Source: G965267335 sp965267335 (GTDB taxonomy: Bacteria > Bacteroidota > Bacteroidia > Cytophagales > JAAEPT01). Taken from it: a DNA stretch of 64,000 bases. The DNA is taken from NCBI GenBank assembly GCA_965267335.1, contig OZ253953.1, positions 4,340,001 to 4,404,000 on the forward strand, in the 5' to 3' direction. The translations under genes were made by a program, and so were the position numbers. The first letter of the stretch is position 1, and every line of letters starts with the position of its first letter. The notes below the pieces were generated by a model. It saw nothing but the letters and a program-made list of their open reading frames with translations, searched no databases and was not told the DNA's origin. This document shows positions 44,901 through 53,635 of the stretch, in pieces.

Positions 44901-47900
44901 ACACTCAAGTCCGATATCCGGAAAATATCTTCCATGTCGGCTACAGCGCTTAGCTCATCGTCCAGCACAAAATCAAAGTCGTTGTAACTACTGCTGGTAT
45001 GCATCCTGATCTTACCCAGCGGACTGCTCAGTATCTCTATACTCTGGTAGTCCTGGTCTTTGAACAAGTCATAGTGATTATAGTATGCCTGATAATCGGT
45101 CAGTGGATACTCGGTGTCAAAATCTGTGGTGTTTACAGTACCTGTTTCGATCTCGTAGCTGAATATTTCATTCAGAAGCTCCGCCATGGCCGTTGCCTCT
45201 GCGCCTACTTCATACTCTGTCCCGGTAGCTGCTGCCGGTAGCGCTAAGTCTGGCTTACCGAATAATACTGATGCGAAGAATTTCATTTCATCTTCATCAC
45301 CTATGCTGAGTAGCACATCATTACCTGTACCTCCGCAGTCTTCTTCTGTGTAGGTAGTTATTGTACATTTACTCTGGCAGTCTTCTACTACACTCTCAGC
45401 TGTACAACAAATATCTTCATACTGTATTTGGGTAGTACCGTCCTCTAAGTAATAATTCCCGTCTCCATCCGGGTCGTATAGCTCTACCAGCTGGGTGAGG
45501 ATTTCATCATACTGGGCCAGGCAGCCGTCCCGACATTCTTCTTCCAGCTTTTCTTTGGAACGTGTTGCAAAATCATCAAGCTCTGATGCTGATATGTCTG
45601 CAACAGTCGGATCTAATGTTGTGCTCAAGGCATCCTGCAGCATTGCATAATGCTCCCCTGTAAACGAGTAGATGAAGGTGTTATCATTTTCATCCATATC
45701 AATTGTCCAGGTGTCAGTCTCTCCACTTACGGCCGTGAAGTCTGGCTTGCATACCGGACTCTCACAAGGCAATATATAATCCTGGCTGGTGAAGTCGGGT
45801 AGGGTATAGGACTCGTCCATATCTACCGGGTCAATAGATGATGGATCGAAGTTTTCAGTATTACAGAATCCATCAAATATATACTGATAGTAGTCTTCAT
45901 AGTTGGTATGTTGATTATCTTCCAGCCAGTCTTTGTGGAAGTGAACATATTTGTACGGTTCGTACTTTAAGTTAGTGTTGTCATCACTGATGGCTTCAAA
46001 ATGATAACCTGCGCACTTCAGAAAACGCTCCAGATAGGTCACTTCAAGATCGGGGGTATTGGTGCCAGTGGCCCAGTCTTCCAGCTGGCCGGCATTATTT
46101 TCAATACCAGCTTCCAATTCGTCATTGACTGAGATAGGAGTACCATTTTCATCAGTAAATGGATTCTCTTCCATAAGTTTCATACCCTGAGCGGTAGACT
46201 TGGCACACTCCCACAAGTCATTACATGAATAGGTGTTCCCTGTCTCGGCCAGCATATTTTCTACAATCGTATTGAGGTCATCGTAGTCATAGCTATGGGT
46301 AGTACTGGAGAAGGTATAGGTACTTCCTCCGAAGATTTCATCCCAACGCTCTTCGTCTGTATCATACAAAGCATCGCTTGGGTCCAGGGCAAATACGTCC
46401 ACAAAGATCGTTGTCTCAAAGTCAGGCTGTGTTGCTGAGGCAGCACATGGGTCCGTCTCACTTAAAATAATCGGAATCTCTACCATACAACAGTGAGTGT
46501 GGAAGCGTAAGACCATACCTTCCTCAAGGTCCACCGGTGTAGTTTCTGTTGATCCGGGCAAGCTGGAGAACTCCAGGTATTCATCTCCTTCAGTTTCTCC
46601 CTCAGTCTCGACAAATGAATAAACCTCGATGTCATAGTCAGGTTCTGGCGCACCTACAGAGTTCGTTTGTAGGGTTTTCAGGAATACCGCAAAGTCATCC
46701 ATGGTCTTAGTTCCTGCTCTGACATCGTCCAGGTAGTCATAAATTTGTTCCAGTTCCGTATCTATATCGGTCTCGAGATTATCGGCTACTCCATCCACAT
46801 AATTATCCTTGGCGGTTTCATCCAATGTAATATATCTTGAAATGAGATAATTCCCTTTGGTCAGACTAACCGTTTGCGGTAGCGAGACAGATGCTTGGGA
46901 GATTGTTTCTGTCCAGCCAGTTGCATCCACTCCGGTACACCCTCCCTCTGACAGGGTTCCTGGTGCGATGGTCCCTTCATAGATTTTTTCATCTTCCAGA
47001 TTATCCAGATCGTATACGTTGATTCTTACTGAGTATGCACAGGTGTTGCAGTATCCTCCACAGGATTCTGATACAACTTGTGAGGTGATCTCATAGTCGA
47101 TGTCTACAACTCTATCCTGCAGCAAACTGAGTCTGAGTTGTTCGGTAGCTTCACCTTCAAACAACTCATCTCCTTCTATCACTTCATAAACATCGAAATC
47201 GCTACTGGCTGCTGAGGTGATATCTTCCAGATTCGTACTGAGGTTATTTTCTCCCAATGCTGTAGCGATCGTTTGTCCTTCTTTGTTGGTATAGGTGATT
47301 GAAGTGATGTTATTTTCATCGGTTGTAATGGTTTTGAACACGGAACCTTGTGCAGGTGCCTCGTCTCCGAACATTCTGAGTAACTCGCTTTCGGTGGCAG
47401 GAGCGTATTTCATTCGCACGTTGTGTCCCTCTCCTATGGTGTGGGTACCTCCTACGCCTCCTTGTTCTTTGGCCCGACCTGTGCCGTCATTGTAGTATAG
47501 AGTGCGGGTAAAGGCGTAGCCTTCTGCATCCGGGATTCTAAGGTCGTCATTAAGGTTAGAATAGTAGTCAAACAATGGTCCATCATCCATGACGATTGCA
47601 TCGCTGGGGTTATCAAAGGTAGCATCAGTATCGAAGTGCTCAGGCCCGTACATAGCGGTTCCTTTTTTCATAAATTGGGTTCTGTAGCCTAACTCGGCAT
47701 AATCTGTCACCGGGGCCGCCAATGATGCTAAACTGGCTCTTCCACTGTAGTCATAAACCGTCTGGCTGATTACTACGGGCTGGGCTTCAATCACTTCTTT
47801 AATGCTTAAATTCTCTATTGTGATTATGCCTTCATTATCAATACTTTCAATGTTGAATGCGACATAGTTAGCAGTAGACGGAGCTGTGATATACATCTCA

Positions 47901-50900
47901 AAGCTCTCGGTTTCATCTGGTGAATTAATCGTAAAAGCAGTACTTAGTTCCGCATCATAATCTCCGGTATAGTCCATCGGGGTGCTCTTATGCCATAGAA
48001 ACACCTTTCCTGAACCGGCTTCGGTTCTGGTTGCATCGAAGGTAATCTTATACTTTCGGCTATATCTGGAGGCGAAGTTCCAGTGTAAATATTCATCAAA
48101 GAAGTAGCCTTCCCCTTGTCTGGAAGTGGTGCTTTTTTCAGCCAGCTCTGCACTTAGGTGTTCGGTCCCCATCGGATTGTATCGATATTGTCCTTGTTTG
48201 GGGTACAGCAATCCATTAGCATAGGTAATGCTTTCCTTTACTCTACCTCCTTCTGAGTAGGCTCTGGCAAATGTAAAGTTCAGGTCTTCATCGAACTGGT
48301 CATAGTATACCATATAGTCCAGGCCACTGGCACTGCTCAATGTAGTATATTCATATCCATCGGCTACTGATTCACTCCAGCTACCCCAATTTCTAGAGTC
48401 GCCAATGCCGTTATCATAGTAAGTACCTATCGGGCGTACTCTCCAAACATAGTAGCCGGTGCCTTCAGCCATTGTGAGGGTTATAGAATTCTCCGGTGTT
48501 TCTATGCTCAGAGCATCAGACCAATCAACGGTAGTAGCAATATTGTTATCCGTAAGCTTTGTCGGATCAGTATTATATAACCTCAGGAGTTGGAACTCAT
48601 AGGTCGCACCTTCCAGACAACTGTTGCTCGTCCATTCAAAGGTATAGGCAGTTTCTTCGGTAGATAGGGTCGGTGCGCTAGCTGGAGCAACCAGTGGCTT
48701 GATAGTTGGTAATATTTTTACGGATTCTTCTGTTTCGATCCAGGAGCTAAATTTTAGCTGGTGGTCGATGGCCATACCACTAGTGCCAGGTGTGCTGTTG
48801 AAGTCAGTAATGTCTACTTCTATCCGTACAATATTGTCAAATTCTTCGAGAATGTCCTTACTGAAAATAACCTCGGGAGTGTTTTCATCGAGGATCAGTT
48901 TTACATCGTCCCAGTCGTAAAGAGCAGTGCCACCTGACTCTGCATCATATGCCGTAATGTCTGCAGTAATATCCGCATCCCAGGCATTAGTACCATAGTT
49001 ATACGTCTCACCTAAGGTAAAGCGCATATTCATCCTTGCCGAGGTAGTGTTCATTTGACAGGGGCTTGGTAACTCGAAGTTAGCTACGTCTTTGGTGAAG
49101 AGGGTGAAGTCTGCACCTGCGGCAGCTGCGGCTGCAGTACTAATTTCGTCATCGCCTTCGTAAAGAAGCTCTGAGGTGTTAGCAGGGCTGCTGATTGTAT
49201 AGGCTGCACGAGCTATACTCAGATAGTCTCCGTCAGTAAGTGTTACCTGATAGGTAATGTATTCATCATCTCCGTTGTCACTTAGGGCCAGGGCAGTTGC
49301 ATCACTGAAGTCTCCATCATCGTCTATCAGCAATACATAACTGTCTCCTGCTGAAGGAGCGGTTGCATTGGTATACACAATATCAACTGTACCAGTGTGG
49401 TTGACTTTGTCCACCCGCCATACTCTGACCAGGCGGTCGTCTATGCCTGCTGGTAAATTCGTAGTAACCGTAAAGGTAGCTGCGCCATTGTCTCTGCCCA
49501 ATAGATAATAATCTCCTCCCTGAGGGTCTTCCGGGTTCTCAATGGTAATTGCATCACTGGTCAATGAGTTATCAAAATAGTTATAATCGGCTTTTCCCAT
49601 AGCATCAACATCGTTATTGTAACTACCACTAAATTCATAGTCATGCAGGTAACCGATTGTTACTCCATAACCACTTTCAAGGGTGATGTTGTTAAAGTCG
49701 TAGTAGGTGGTCTCATCAGTGCCTACTGCCACCTGAGTGCCGGCATCGTCAAAGTCGCCATCTCCATCTGTATCAATCAACAGCGCTCTTTTGGAATAAC
49801 CATTGGGGGCAGAGGGCCAGTCACCATCATCCACCTGGAAGTTGACATTTCTTGAGCTCCCTCCTACAGTGTACATCCCTGCACACCATTCCTGACTGAT
49901 AAGTTGGGTATTTTCCAGGGCACCGGTAGTGGTTAATGTTTGTGTTCCTCCGCTATGGGACAGTGTTAAAAATTCGTTGGTCGTGAGTGGGTCTTCGGAA
50001 TCAGCTGAGTAGTTGTCTACTGTCAGTATATCAGACGCACCAGATGAGTTAGCTTGACTGCTTGTATAGGCTCCATAGCCAATCGTTACAATATCGGTAG
50101 TACCACAAGCATTGTCAGTAACACCCAGTGAGATGTATACGTGTCCGCTAATGGGCACATCGTCCACTGAGTATTCGGTGTCATCTAAAACATACTGGAT
50201 CGCATCTCCATCGGTAAAATCTCCATCATCGTCAATTAGTAAAATATAGTCCTGGTGAGCTGATTTTGTAGGAAAGTCGTTGGAGTTAAAATCAAAATCG
50301 AGCAATATGGTTTCTGACAGGCTGTTATAGCTTAGGCTCCAGTCTCTATCTATTTTATCAAAGGTAACTCCGCCTGAAACGTTTTCGAATACGTCAACAT
50401 CTTCCGCATCGTGTCCCCATAGGATGAAGTCTCTTGGATTCAGGGCATCCGCGGTGATTTTTAATTCTATATCGGGTACACTTCCGGTGACTTCCAGCTC
50501 TCCGCTTGCATCACTGAGTACTTCGAAACTGCCATGGTCTTTACCAATAAACCCTACACTGTATGGTGTGCTGAATGCTGAGGTTGGAATCGCCTCTTGC
50601 GAAGAACCATATTTTTCCCAGTCTAATCCAAGGGCTCCTCCTGACGGACCATTAGTGTGGGCTACTACAAAGTAGTACTTTTTCGCATCATCCATCGTAA
50701 TAAAGCCATCTGATTCATCAGGATTGTCTGTAGGGTTATCTGTATCTACCAGGGATACCAGGTTACCAGGCGATTCATCAGTACTGATCCACAGCTCAGC
50801 ATCATCATCGGAGTTCAGTATAAATTTATAATCCCCATCAGTGGGCACCTCTATAAAGCCTTCTATTCGATAACCAGTATAAGAAGGTCCTGTAGTATAT

Positions 50901-52897
50901 CTAAAATCATCGTCAAACTCAGTGGACTCATTAGGGTTATCAGGATAATCCTGACGGGTGGTTAAATCCGTTAAATTGATACCTCCCGAGCCTGAACTTA
51001 AGTCCCAGGTTTTCTTTAATGTATAGCCATTGATGTTGTTGACTGCTCCGGGAATGTCATCAACCACACAAATACTTGCATAATACTCTCCGGGCCCTAT
51101 GGTAATATCAGCTGAGTAAGAGACGCACTCGGAGCCGCAACTACCGAGATCATTGAGCACATAGGCTTCTGTTTCGGTGAAAAAATAGTCTTTGGATAAC
51201 ACCAACACATAACGCTCATAAGCTTCAATTTTTTCTATTTCTTCCGTTTCTCCCCAGCTTCCATTGGGATCAATATGGTACTCCACTGTTACCGTTTTAT
51301 CGTTTGCTAGCGCATTTCGGTAACTCATACACCACCTCCGCTCAAAGTTGGTCAGGTCTGGATAAGGTACTACTTTCGTAGGTTCTATGCTTCCCTGTGA
51401 TGATAGTATGATCATCTCCCCATCACTGAAGCTGGAAGTTAAGCTCATTGATGCCGAAGAAGCATTACTAACATCGAAACTAATGTCGTTGTCTTTGCCT
51501 ATCGCTACCTGATCAAAATTATATCCATTGAAACAACTGCAACTATTCTCCACTCCTATGGATAAATACGCACCGTCATAGACCTCCACATCCTCAATGG
51601 TCACCTCTCCCCCAGAAATATCAGCGTCCTGGATCACATACTTATCGGTATGTGCCCCTCGAAAGTCTCCGTCCCCATCATCTACTAACAGCACATACTT
51701 CTGAAAATCTGCTCTGCCCTCAGTAGTATTTGATGCCTCTAATGCGGTAATATCTATCGTAACATCAATCGTTTGGGTTCCAGTGGTTGGATATACTCCC
51801 GTCTTCCAGGATCGCTTTATACGATAACTGTTCTCCGGAGCATTACCATCACTGTAATCTTCTATACCTCTGGAGTTGTGACCAATGATTACAAAGTCTC
51901 CACTCGCAAACTCACTGGCTCCCTTGCTTATTGTAATGTGATCACCACATTTGGCCGATAAATGTTCATTACCTCCTACATTACCGATACCAACAATGTC
52001 ACTAATCCATTCCTCCGACACATATGTATCATAGGTATGATAGTGTGTGCCGGTCTCCGGGTAATAATCTCCTGTAATTGAAATGGTGTATTTATTGGCT
52101 AAATAGTTTTCTATAATTTGTACTTGGGCATCATTGATTGATGAACCATAGACAATACACTCGGCTATGCGTCCGTCCAGGTAAGTACTTCCACCATCGT
52201 CTACTCCTAGCTTTAACAGGTCAGGGGTAAAGCCGCTTGAGGGGATTGTTACCGCTGCAGAGGTTGCTTCTTCCACTCCATCTACACGCACTTTGCTACA
52301 AATAAATTCGTCATTCGCATCATCCACCATCCCTGATAAGTGTATTATGTGCCATTGGTTACTGGTGATAACTCCTGTACTTCCCAGATTTTCAGTCGTT
52401 GCTCCTACGCTGGCCTTCAATTGACCACCCGTACTTACCCATAATTCTATCGCATTCGATCCATTGATGATAGTCGCCAAGTATGCCGATGATGAGCTAA
52501 TGTTAGCCTTAGCCAGTAAAAACATATGCCAATCGCTCCCATCGTAGAATGAGGCCATGGTCTCGCTCGCCTTGATTGATTCATCAACTCCGTCAAACTC
52601 AAGAACTGTATATGTTTTATGGGTAAAACTTTCGTTTTCTTCGTTAGGTGCCGTATTATCGACTTCCATGTAACTCGATGTAGTCTTCTGAGCATTGTCC
52701 CAGGTCGTCATAGCGTTACCTGCATTCGTTAAATCATCCGAACGAAACCAAAAATTTGGTGCTGAATTAATATCTCCTACTCCACCAGGACCTTCAGAGC
52801 CTATTTGAGCGAGGGTTGGATAAATTGATTGCAAAACAACAAAAGCAATCAAAAAGATTTTAAAGACTAGTGATGAAACTCTTACCATATTCTTCAT
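38936..52897 (-). CDS. Giant secreted Rhs/YD-repeat protein (4653 residues)
   Basis: Signal peptide (about 1-31, ends TLAQ). A LamG-like domain (about 60-260) is followed by many beta-rich units that use a repeated DDDGDF pattern. A PA14-like domain lies at about 645-775, Cys-rich segments at about 1900-2400, and a beta-propeller insertion at about 2740-3140. Rhs YD repeats follow from about 3245 (YNSYKQLVEQTTPDGGTTKFIYNPDG). A lamin-tail-like domain is inserted at about 3875-4060, and the Rhs core ends at residue 4352 (YDPGIGRFFAVDPL). A unique AT-rich tip of about 300 residues closes the protein. No type IX sorting domain is visible. It resembles a TcC-like cage with a variable effector; the tip's activity is not recognised. 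It follows a SpvB/TcB-like gene and is coupled to a small membrane protein. Confidence 0.85.
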   Translation of the reverse strand: MKNMVRVSSLVFKIFLIAFVVLQSIYPTLAQIGSEGPGGVGDINSAPNFWFRSDDLTNAGNAMTTWDNAQKTTSSYMEVDNTAPNEENESFTHKTYTVLEFDGVDESIKASETMASFYDGSDWHMFLLAKANISSSSAYLATIINGSNAIELWVSTGGQLKASVGATTENLGSTGVITSNQWHIIHLSGMVDDANDEFICSKVRVDGVEEATSAAVTIPSSGFTPDLLKLGVDDGGSTYLDGRIAECIVYGSSINDAQVQIIENYLANKYTISITGDYYPETGTHYHTYDTYVSEEWISDIVGIGNVGGNEHLSAKCGDHITISKGASEFASGDFVIIGHNSRGIEDYSDGNAPENSYRIKRSWKTGVYPTTGTQTIDVTIDITALEASNTTEGRADFQKYVLLVDDGDGDFRGAHTDKYVIQDADISGGEVTIEDVEVYDGAYLSIGVENSCSCFNGYNFDQVAIGKDNDISFDVSNASSASMSLTSSFSDGEMIILSSQGSIEPTKVVPYPDLTNFERRWCMSYRNALANDKTVTVEYHIDPNGSWGETEEIEKIEAYERYVLVLSKDYFFTETEAYVLNDLGSCGSECVSYSADITIGPGEYYASICVVDDIPGAVNNINGYTLKKTWDLSSGSGGINLTDLTTRQDYPDNPNESTEFDDDFRYTTGPSYTGYRIEGFIEVPTDGDYKFILNSDDDAELWISTDESPGNLVSLVDTDNPTDNPDESDGFITMDDAKKYYFVVAHTNGPSGGALGLDWEKYGSSQEAIPTSAFSTPYSVGFIGKDHGSFEVLSDASGELEVTGSVPDIELKITADALNPRDFILWGHDAEDVDVFENVSGGVTFDKIDRDWSLSYNSLSETILLDFDFNSNDFPTKSAHQDYILLIDDDGDFTDGDAIQYVLDDTEYSVDDVPISGHVYISLGVTDNACGTTDIVTIGYGAYTSSQANSSGASDILTVDNYSADSEDPLTTNEFLTLSHSGGTQTLTTTGALENTQLISQEWCAGMYTVGGSSRNVNFQVDDGDWPSAPNGYSKRALLIDTDGDGDFDDAGTQVAVGTDETTYYDFNNITLESGYGVTIGYLHDYEFSGSYNNDVDAMGKADYNYFDNSLTSDAITIENPEDPQGGDYYLLGRDNGAATFTVTTNLPAGIDDRLVRVWRVDKVNHTGTVDIVYTNATAPSAGDSYVLLIDDDGDFSDATALALSDNGDDEYITYQVTLTDGDYLSIARAAYTISSPANTSELLYEGDDEISTAAAAAAGADFTLFTKDVANFELPSPCQMNTTSARMNMRFTLGETYNYGTNAWDADITADITAYDAESGGTALYDWDDVKLILDENTPEVIFSKDILEEFDNIVRIEVDITDFNSTPGTSGMAIDHQLKFSSWIETEESVKILPTIKPLVAPASAPTLSTEETAYTFEWTSNSCLEGATYEFQLLRLYNTDPTKLTDNNIATTVDWSDALSIETPENSITLTMAEGTGYYVWRVRPIGTYYDNGIGDSRNWGSWSESVADGYEYTTLSSASGLDYMVYYDQFDEDLNFTFARAYSEGGRVKESITYANGLLYPKQGQYRYNPMGTEHLSAELAEKSTTSRQGEGYFFDEYLHWNFASRYSRKYKITFDATRTEAGSGKVFLWHKSTPMDYTGDYDAELSTAFTINSPDETESFEMYITAPSTANYVAFNIESIDNEGIITIENLSIKEVIEAQPVVISQTVYDYSGRASLASLAAPVTDYAELGYRTQFMKKGTAMYGPEHFDTDATFDNPSDAIVMDDGPLFDYYSNLNDDLRIPDAEGYAFTRTLYYNDGTGRAKEQGGVGGTHTIGEGHNVRMKYAPATESELLRMFGDEAPAQGSVFKTITTDENNITSITYTNKEGQTIATALGENNLSTNLEDITSAASSDFDVYEVIEGDELFEGEATEQLRLSLLQDRVVDIDYEITSQVVSESCGGYCNTCAYSVRINVYDLDNLEDEKIYEGTIAPGTLSEGGCTGVDATGWTETISQASVSLPQTVSLTKGNYLISRYITLDETAKDNYVDGVADNLETDIDTELEQIYDYLDDVRAGTKTMDDFAVFLKTLQTNSVGAPEPDYDIEVYSFVETEGETEGDEYLEFSSLPGSTETTPVDLEEGMVLRFHTHCCMVEIPIILSETDPCAASATQPDFETTIFVDVFALDPSDALYDTDEERWDEIFGGSTYTFSSTTHSYDYDDLNTIVENMLAETGNTYSCNDLWECAKSTAQGMKLMEENPFTDENGTPISVNDELEAGIENNAGQLEDWATGTNTPDLEVTYLERFLKCAGYHFEAISDDNTNLKYEPYKYVHFHKDWLEDNQHTNYEDYYQYIFDGFCNTENFDPSSIDPVDMDESYTLPDFTSQDYILPCESPVCKPDFTAVSGETDTWTIDMDENDNTFIYSFTGEHYAMLQDALSTTLDPTVADISASELDDFATRSKEKLEEECRDGCLAQYDEILTQLVELYDPDGDGNYYLEDGTTQIQYEDICCTAESVVEDCQSKCTITTYTEEDCGGTGNDVLLSIGDEDEMKFFASVLFGKPDLALPAAATGTEYEVGAEATAMAELLNEIFSYEIETGTVNTTDFDTEYPLTDYQAYYNHYDLFKDQDYQSIEILSSPLGKIRMHTSSSYNDFDFVLDDELSAVADMEDIFRISDLSVHANNSDLNAEVTLLDATSTTYNIGSTFAFINTGSNVNTVNSFAVTLGGWKSDYDEVTPPGGGIKSPPHCSNDGTEENFYTFTKSWTKVYGADSYDYLENLAIDDSNNVYASGWSLSDASGDKLDDNCSSGHYDLWILKLNPSDGSLIWEKTIGGDKQDGAGFSESPGKMIENNDGGFLVGTTSRSDSSCQKSAHLNEYLTSGYDDIWLFNMNTDGGVSGGGQWQVSFGTNNQDIFSDMVNIPGGYIISGFSRNPNCTGGCDKDLAFGERSDQIEQFGPWLLNVDYDGDIVWEKMVHSVTSGIYYSPYAVDAYKNENSFVALFSDTYDTKVSKYSNSGDELWTYTINDMDPSDFSVIACSDGGALIAVDYSLTRKIIKINFNGDLLWEMPVSYGFRELLGLSDGSFVYIDGDKTVYKINKKGEQLWSTTIFNAENFTITSIVEIANNELVFGGTYIGGPELEEYKIIKLDIGHDCDPQNVFVKWNGPIPTVTKTEAPTSVYQEVETMKANHVSNTMDLELERCKLDVRADLEEAYLDVCNTVNDETSVSYPTDIHHYTLFGYDRAGNMIYTIPPAGVDEQDLTIQNVVDRKVHPSHTMVTQYKYNSYKQLVEQTTPDGGTTKFIYNPDGLIRFSENEEQRTARVSPASHAHDEQISYTKYDALGRIIEVGLFEDGGTTTFADIASNYDEYMGITAGTLNASPYGANSWPKSTNTNTSEKTITEYSLDKNVTYLPDPSTGIAQGQTYLRNRISHTYTDEDGDVSGTTDDQVHTYYSYDVHGNVNWLVQDIPGIGKNYLAYEYDLISGNVLLVKYNEGLEDQFYHRYGYDADNRLVMVETSTDGVIWDRDARYDYYEHGPLSRIVYGEDRLQGMDYVYTIQGWLKSMNHAAQQKDWDPGRDNTARGAMGAVGEDEYSMTLTYFDGDFDRYDDVDGDGVEDGGEAQSPYNTDFVHSDGRKGRHMSAFGNDLYNGNIASWTNNTGYSDEGLHGAHDGRNNKNYNYTYDQLNRLVEADYMFWDYYTADAYATGYSQNNCFYSYDANGNLKTLERTGWTGTVLDDLTYSYTAGTNQLATVTDASTYNSFSHVREGDHDYTYDGIGNLIERDHDGNQEDSQIEWNVYGKVSKVTNDAGETIEFTYDAAGNRVTKVFTPNSGDVVTTYYVRDASGNPMAIYESTTSSVNGSTTHVLADQPIYGSERIGSYQPEAEVYKENSMPDPLDLVITELVYDTKLISNSSTDYDKTFGNYVCLKNVSQRILKMDDIWLKHNNLIDGFTLSYLTGADDLYPGDYLIVARDPDAGGDYAETSCIAGDKIDEFIEFAGLPAEIKDDPKVHWYWSDDLKLSQVSGQLHLRSDYPTTGSVHLDDVRWNTSGSYPSAINAYDATPCDGDVNLGVERLHYDASSSAWTNSYWSSDGDMNIYSDPYGFIGTENYVKELHKRSLGNKKYELKDHLGNVRVVMTDRKLIEYTFSQYTEGFEDVSYDGTRYHGGSYSLELDYGTTDVSDDIYEAVDEGDEVFVDAWVYVDHVPDYSTNSAYHSGYLQIDFYDASDVEQQTNRHYIDIEDDSWIHIRYSEVVPTGASITKVKVFAEVDGNCPESIWIDDLTVNVMSPDDDNGTGSGTGYYPEVEVDYAYYPFGALMHNWADSYRFGFQGQERDDEIEGRAQSLNYKYRMYDPGIGRFFAVDPLTSSYPHYSPYSFSGNKVIAHRELEGLEEMYYLDSWMSETAKTLIDNGDYETIWMWIEQGWYEKQEGSIWSQRGNILLYNSDPNISLPLIGVIPKRETFQNNLFQAAEMIIGSGIKDFVTPEPHWYDPGRGPLHDYVPSEAYFESLVKSVNLGVSGKIKVGTSVVEYRIGLYSNSEWSGGYYSNLNVYSSPEVKVDLSNPKELLSEFKKRISTNITEFIPKAEATIGLGLNFKKRFYPGESYFDTSTSSEVKLNVRGFYGKFSPESWEFGFSTSKKSSISLKGKHKTTIFNYTSGSVYLGGN
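39842..39955 (-). repeat. Right arm of Rhs inverted repeat (114 bp), inside the giant gene
   Basis: Codes residues 4315-4352 of the giant protein and is the inverted partner of 35965-36078. Both arms are read in the same frame (Leu TTA is the last shared codon), so recombination would fuse either tip in frame. Confidence 0.9.
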
Positions 52898-52919
52898 GAT
52901 TTCGTCCGGTTGAATGTTT

Positions 52920-53633
52920 TTAATTAGACCTGCGATCTTCTAATTCAAATGTTTTATACTTCCCTTTGAGGTTTCCTTTAGAGTCGAAAAACCGATTGGA
53001 TAACCCAAGATTCAAATCCGGAATATCGACACCGATTTGTACTGAACCATATTCGATTACCAATTGATCCTGCATCGCATCTTTGTAATCGATTGTACAT
53101 TTAACAAGGCTTTTATTCTTCAAATCGACAATAAATCGAATGGCTTCTACCCCCAATCCTTTGTTCCTGTCATCAACTTTGAAGTGCACTTCGTAGACGT
53201 TAGAAGAACCTTCAACTTTTGAGTACCTGAGAACTTCTGCCCCTTCAATAAACTCCTCTTGAAATTTTTTTAGTTGCTTATATTGATCCAGATTGTCCTG
53301 TCCCTGCATGGAGTTCAGTATTACTTTCCGATCTCTCGGAACCACTGTATAGCAATTTTCCTTGTCGTAATACATTTCTACATGATCAGTAATAATCTGA
53401 GATTGACTTGCGTTGGCTAAAATTTTAACCCGTGAAACTGAGCTTCTCTGTACTCCGTTTATTGTATAGTTGGTGGTAATACTATATTCCAAAGAATTGC
53501 CTTTTTTATCGTTTAACTCGGCATTGGAAATCTTACCATAAAACGTTTTAATAATGTTCAAGCAGTCCTCCGGAACCCCAGCCATAACCTTCGTATAGCT
53601 GAGAATAAATAATACAAGTGCTAACTTTTTCAT
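52920..53633 (-). CDS. Periplasmic LolA-fold-like protein in the Rhs operon
   Basis: 237 residues with a signal peptide (ends VMAG). The beta-rich body (SQSQIITDHVEMYYDKENCYTVVPRDRKVILNS, then EVHFKVDDRNKGLGVEAIRFIVDLKNKSLVKCTIDYKD) is reminiscent of LolA-type half-barrels, but this is a weak resemblance. It lies 2 bp after the SpvB-like gene and 22 bp before the giant gene, so it is co-expressed with both. A role in export or folding of the giant proteins is inferred from position. Confidence 0.5.
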   Translation of the reverse strand: MKKLALVLFILSYTKVMAGVPEDCLNIIKTFYGKISNAELNDKKGNSLEYSITTNYTINGVQRSSVSRVKILANASQSQIITDHVEMYYDKENCYTVVPRDRKVILNSMQGQDNLDQYKQLKKFQEEFIEGAEVLRYSKVEGSSNVYEVHFKVDDRNKGLGVEAIRFIVDLKNKSLVKCTIDYKDAMQDQLVIEYGSVQIGVDIPDLNLGLSNRFFDSKGNLKGKYKTFELEDRRSN

Positions 53634-53635
53634 AC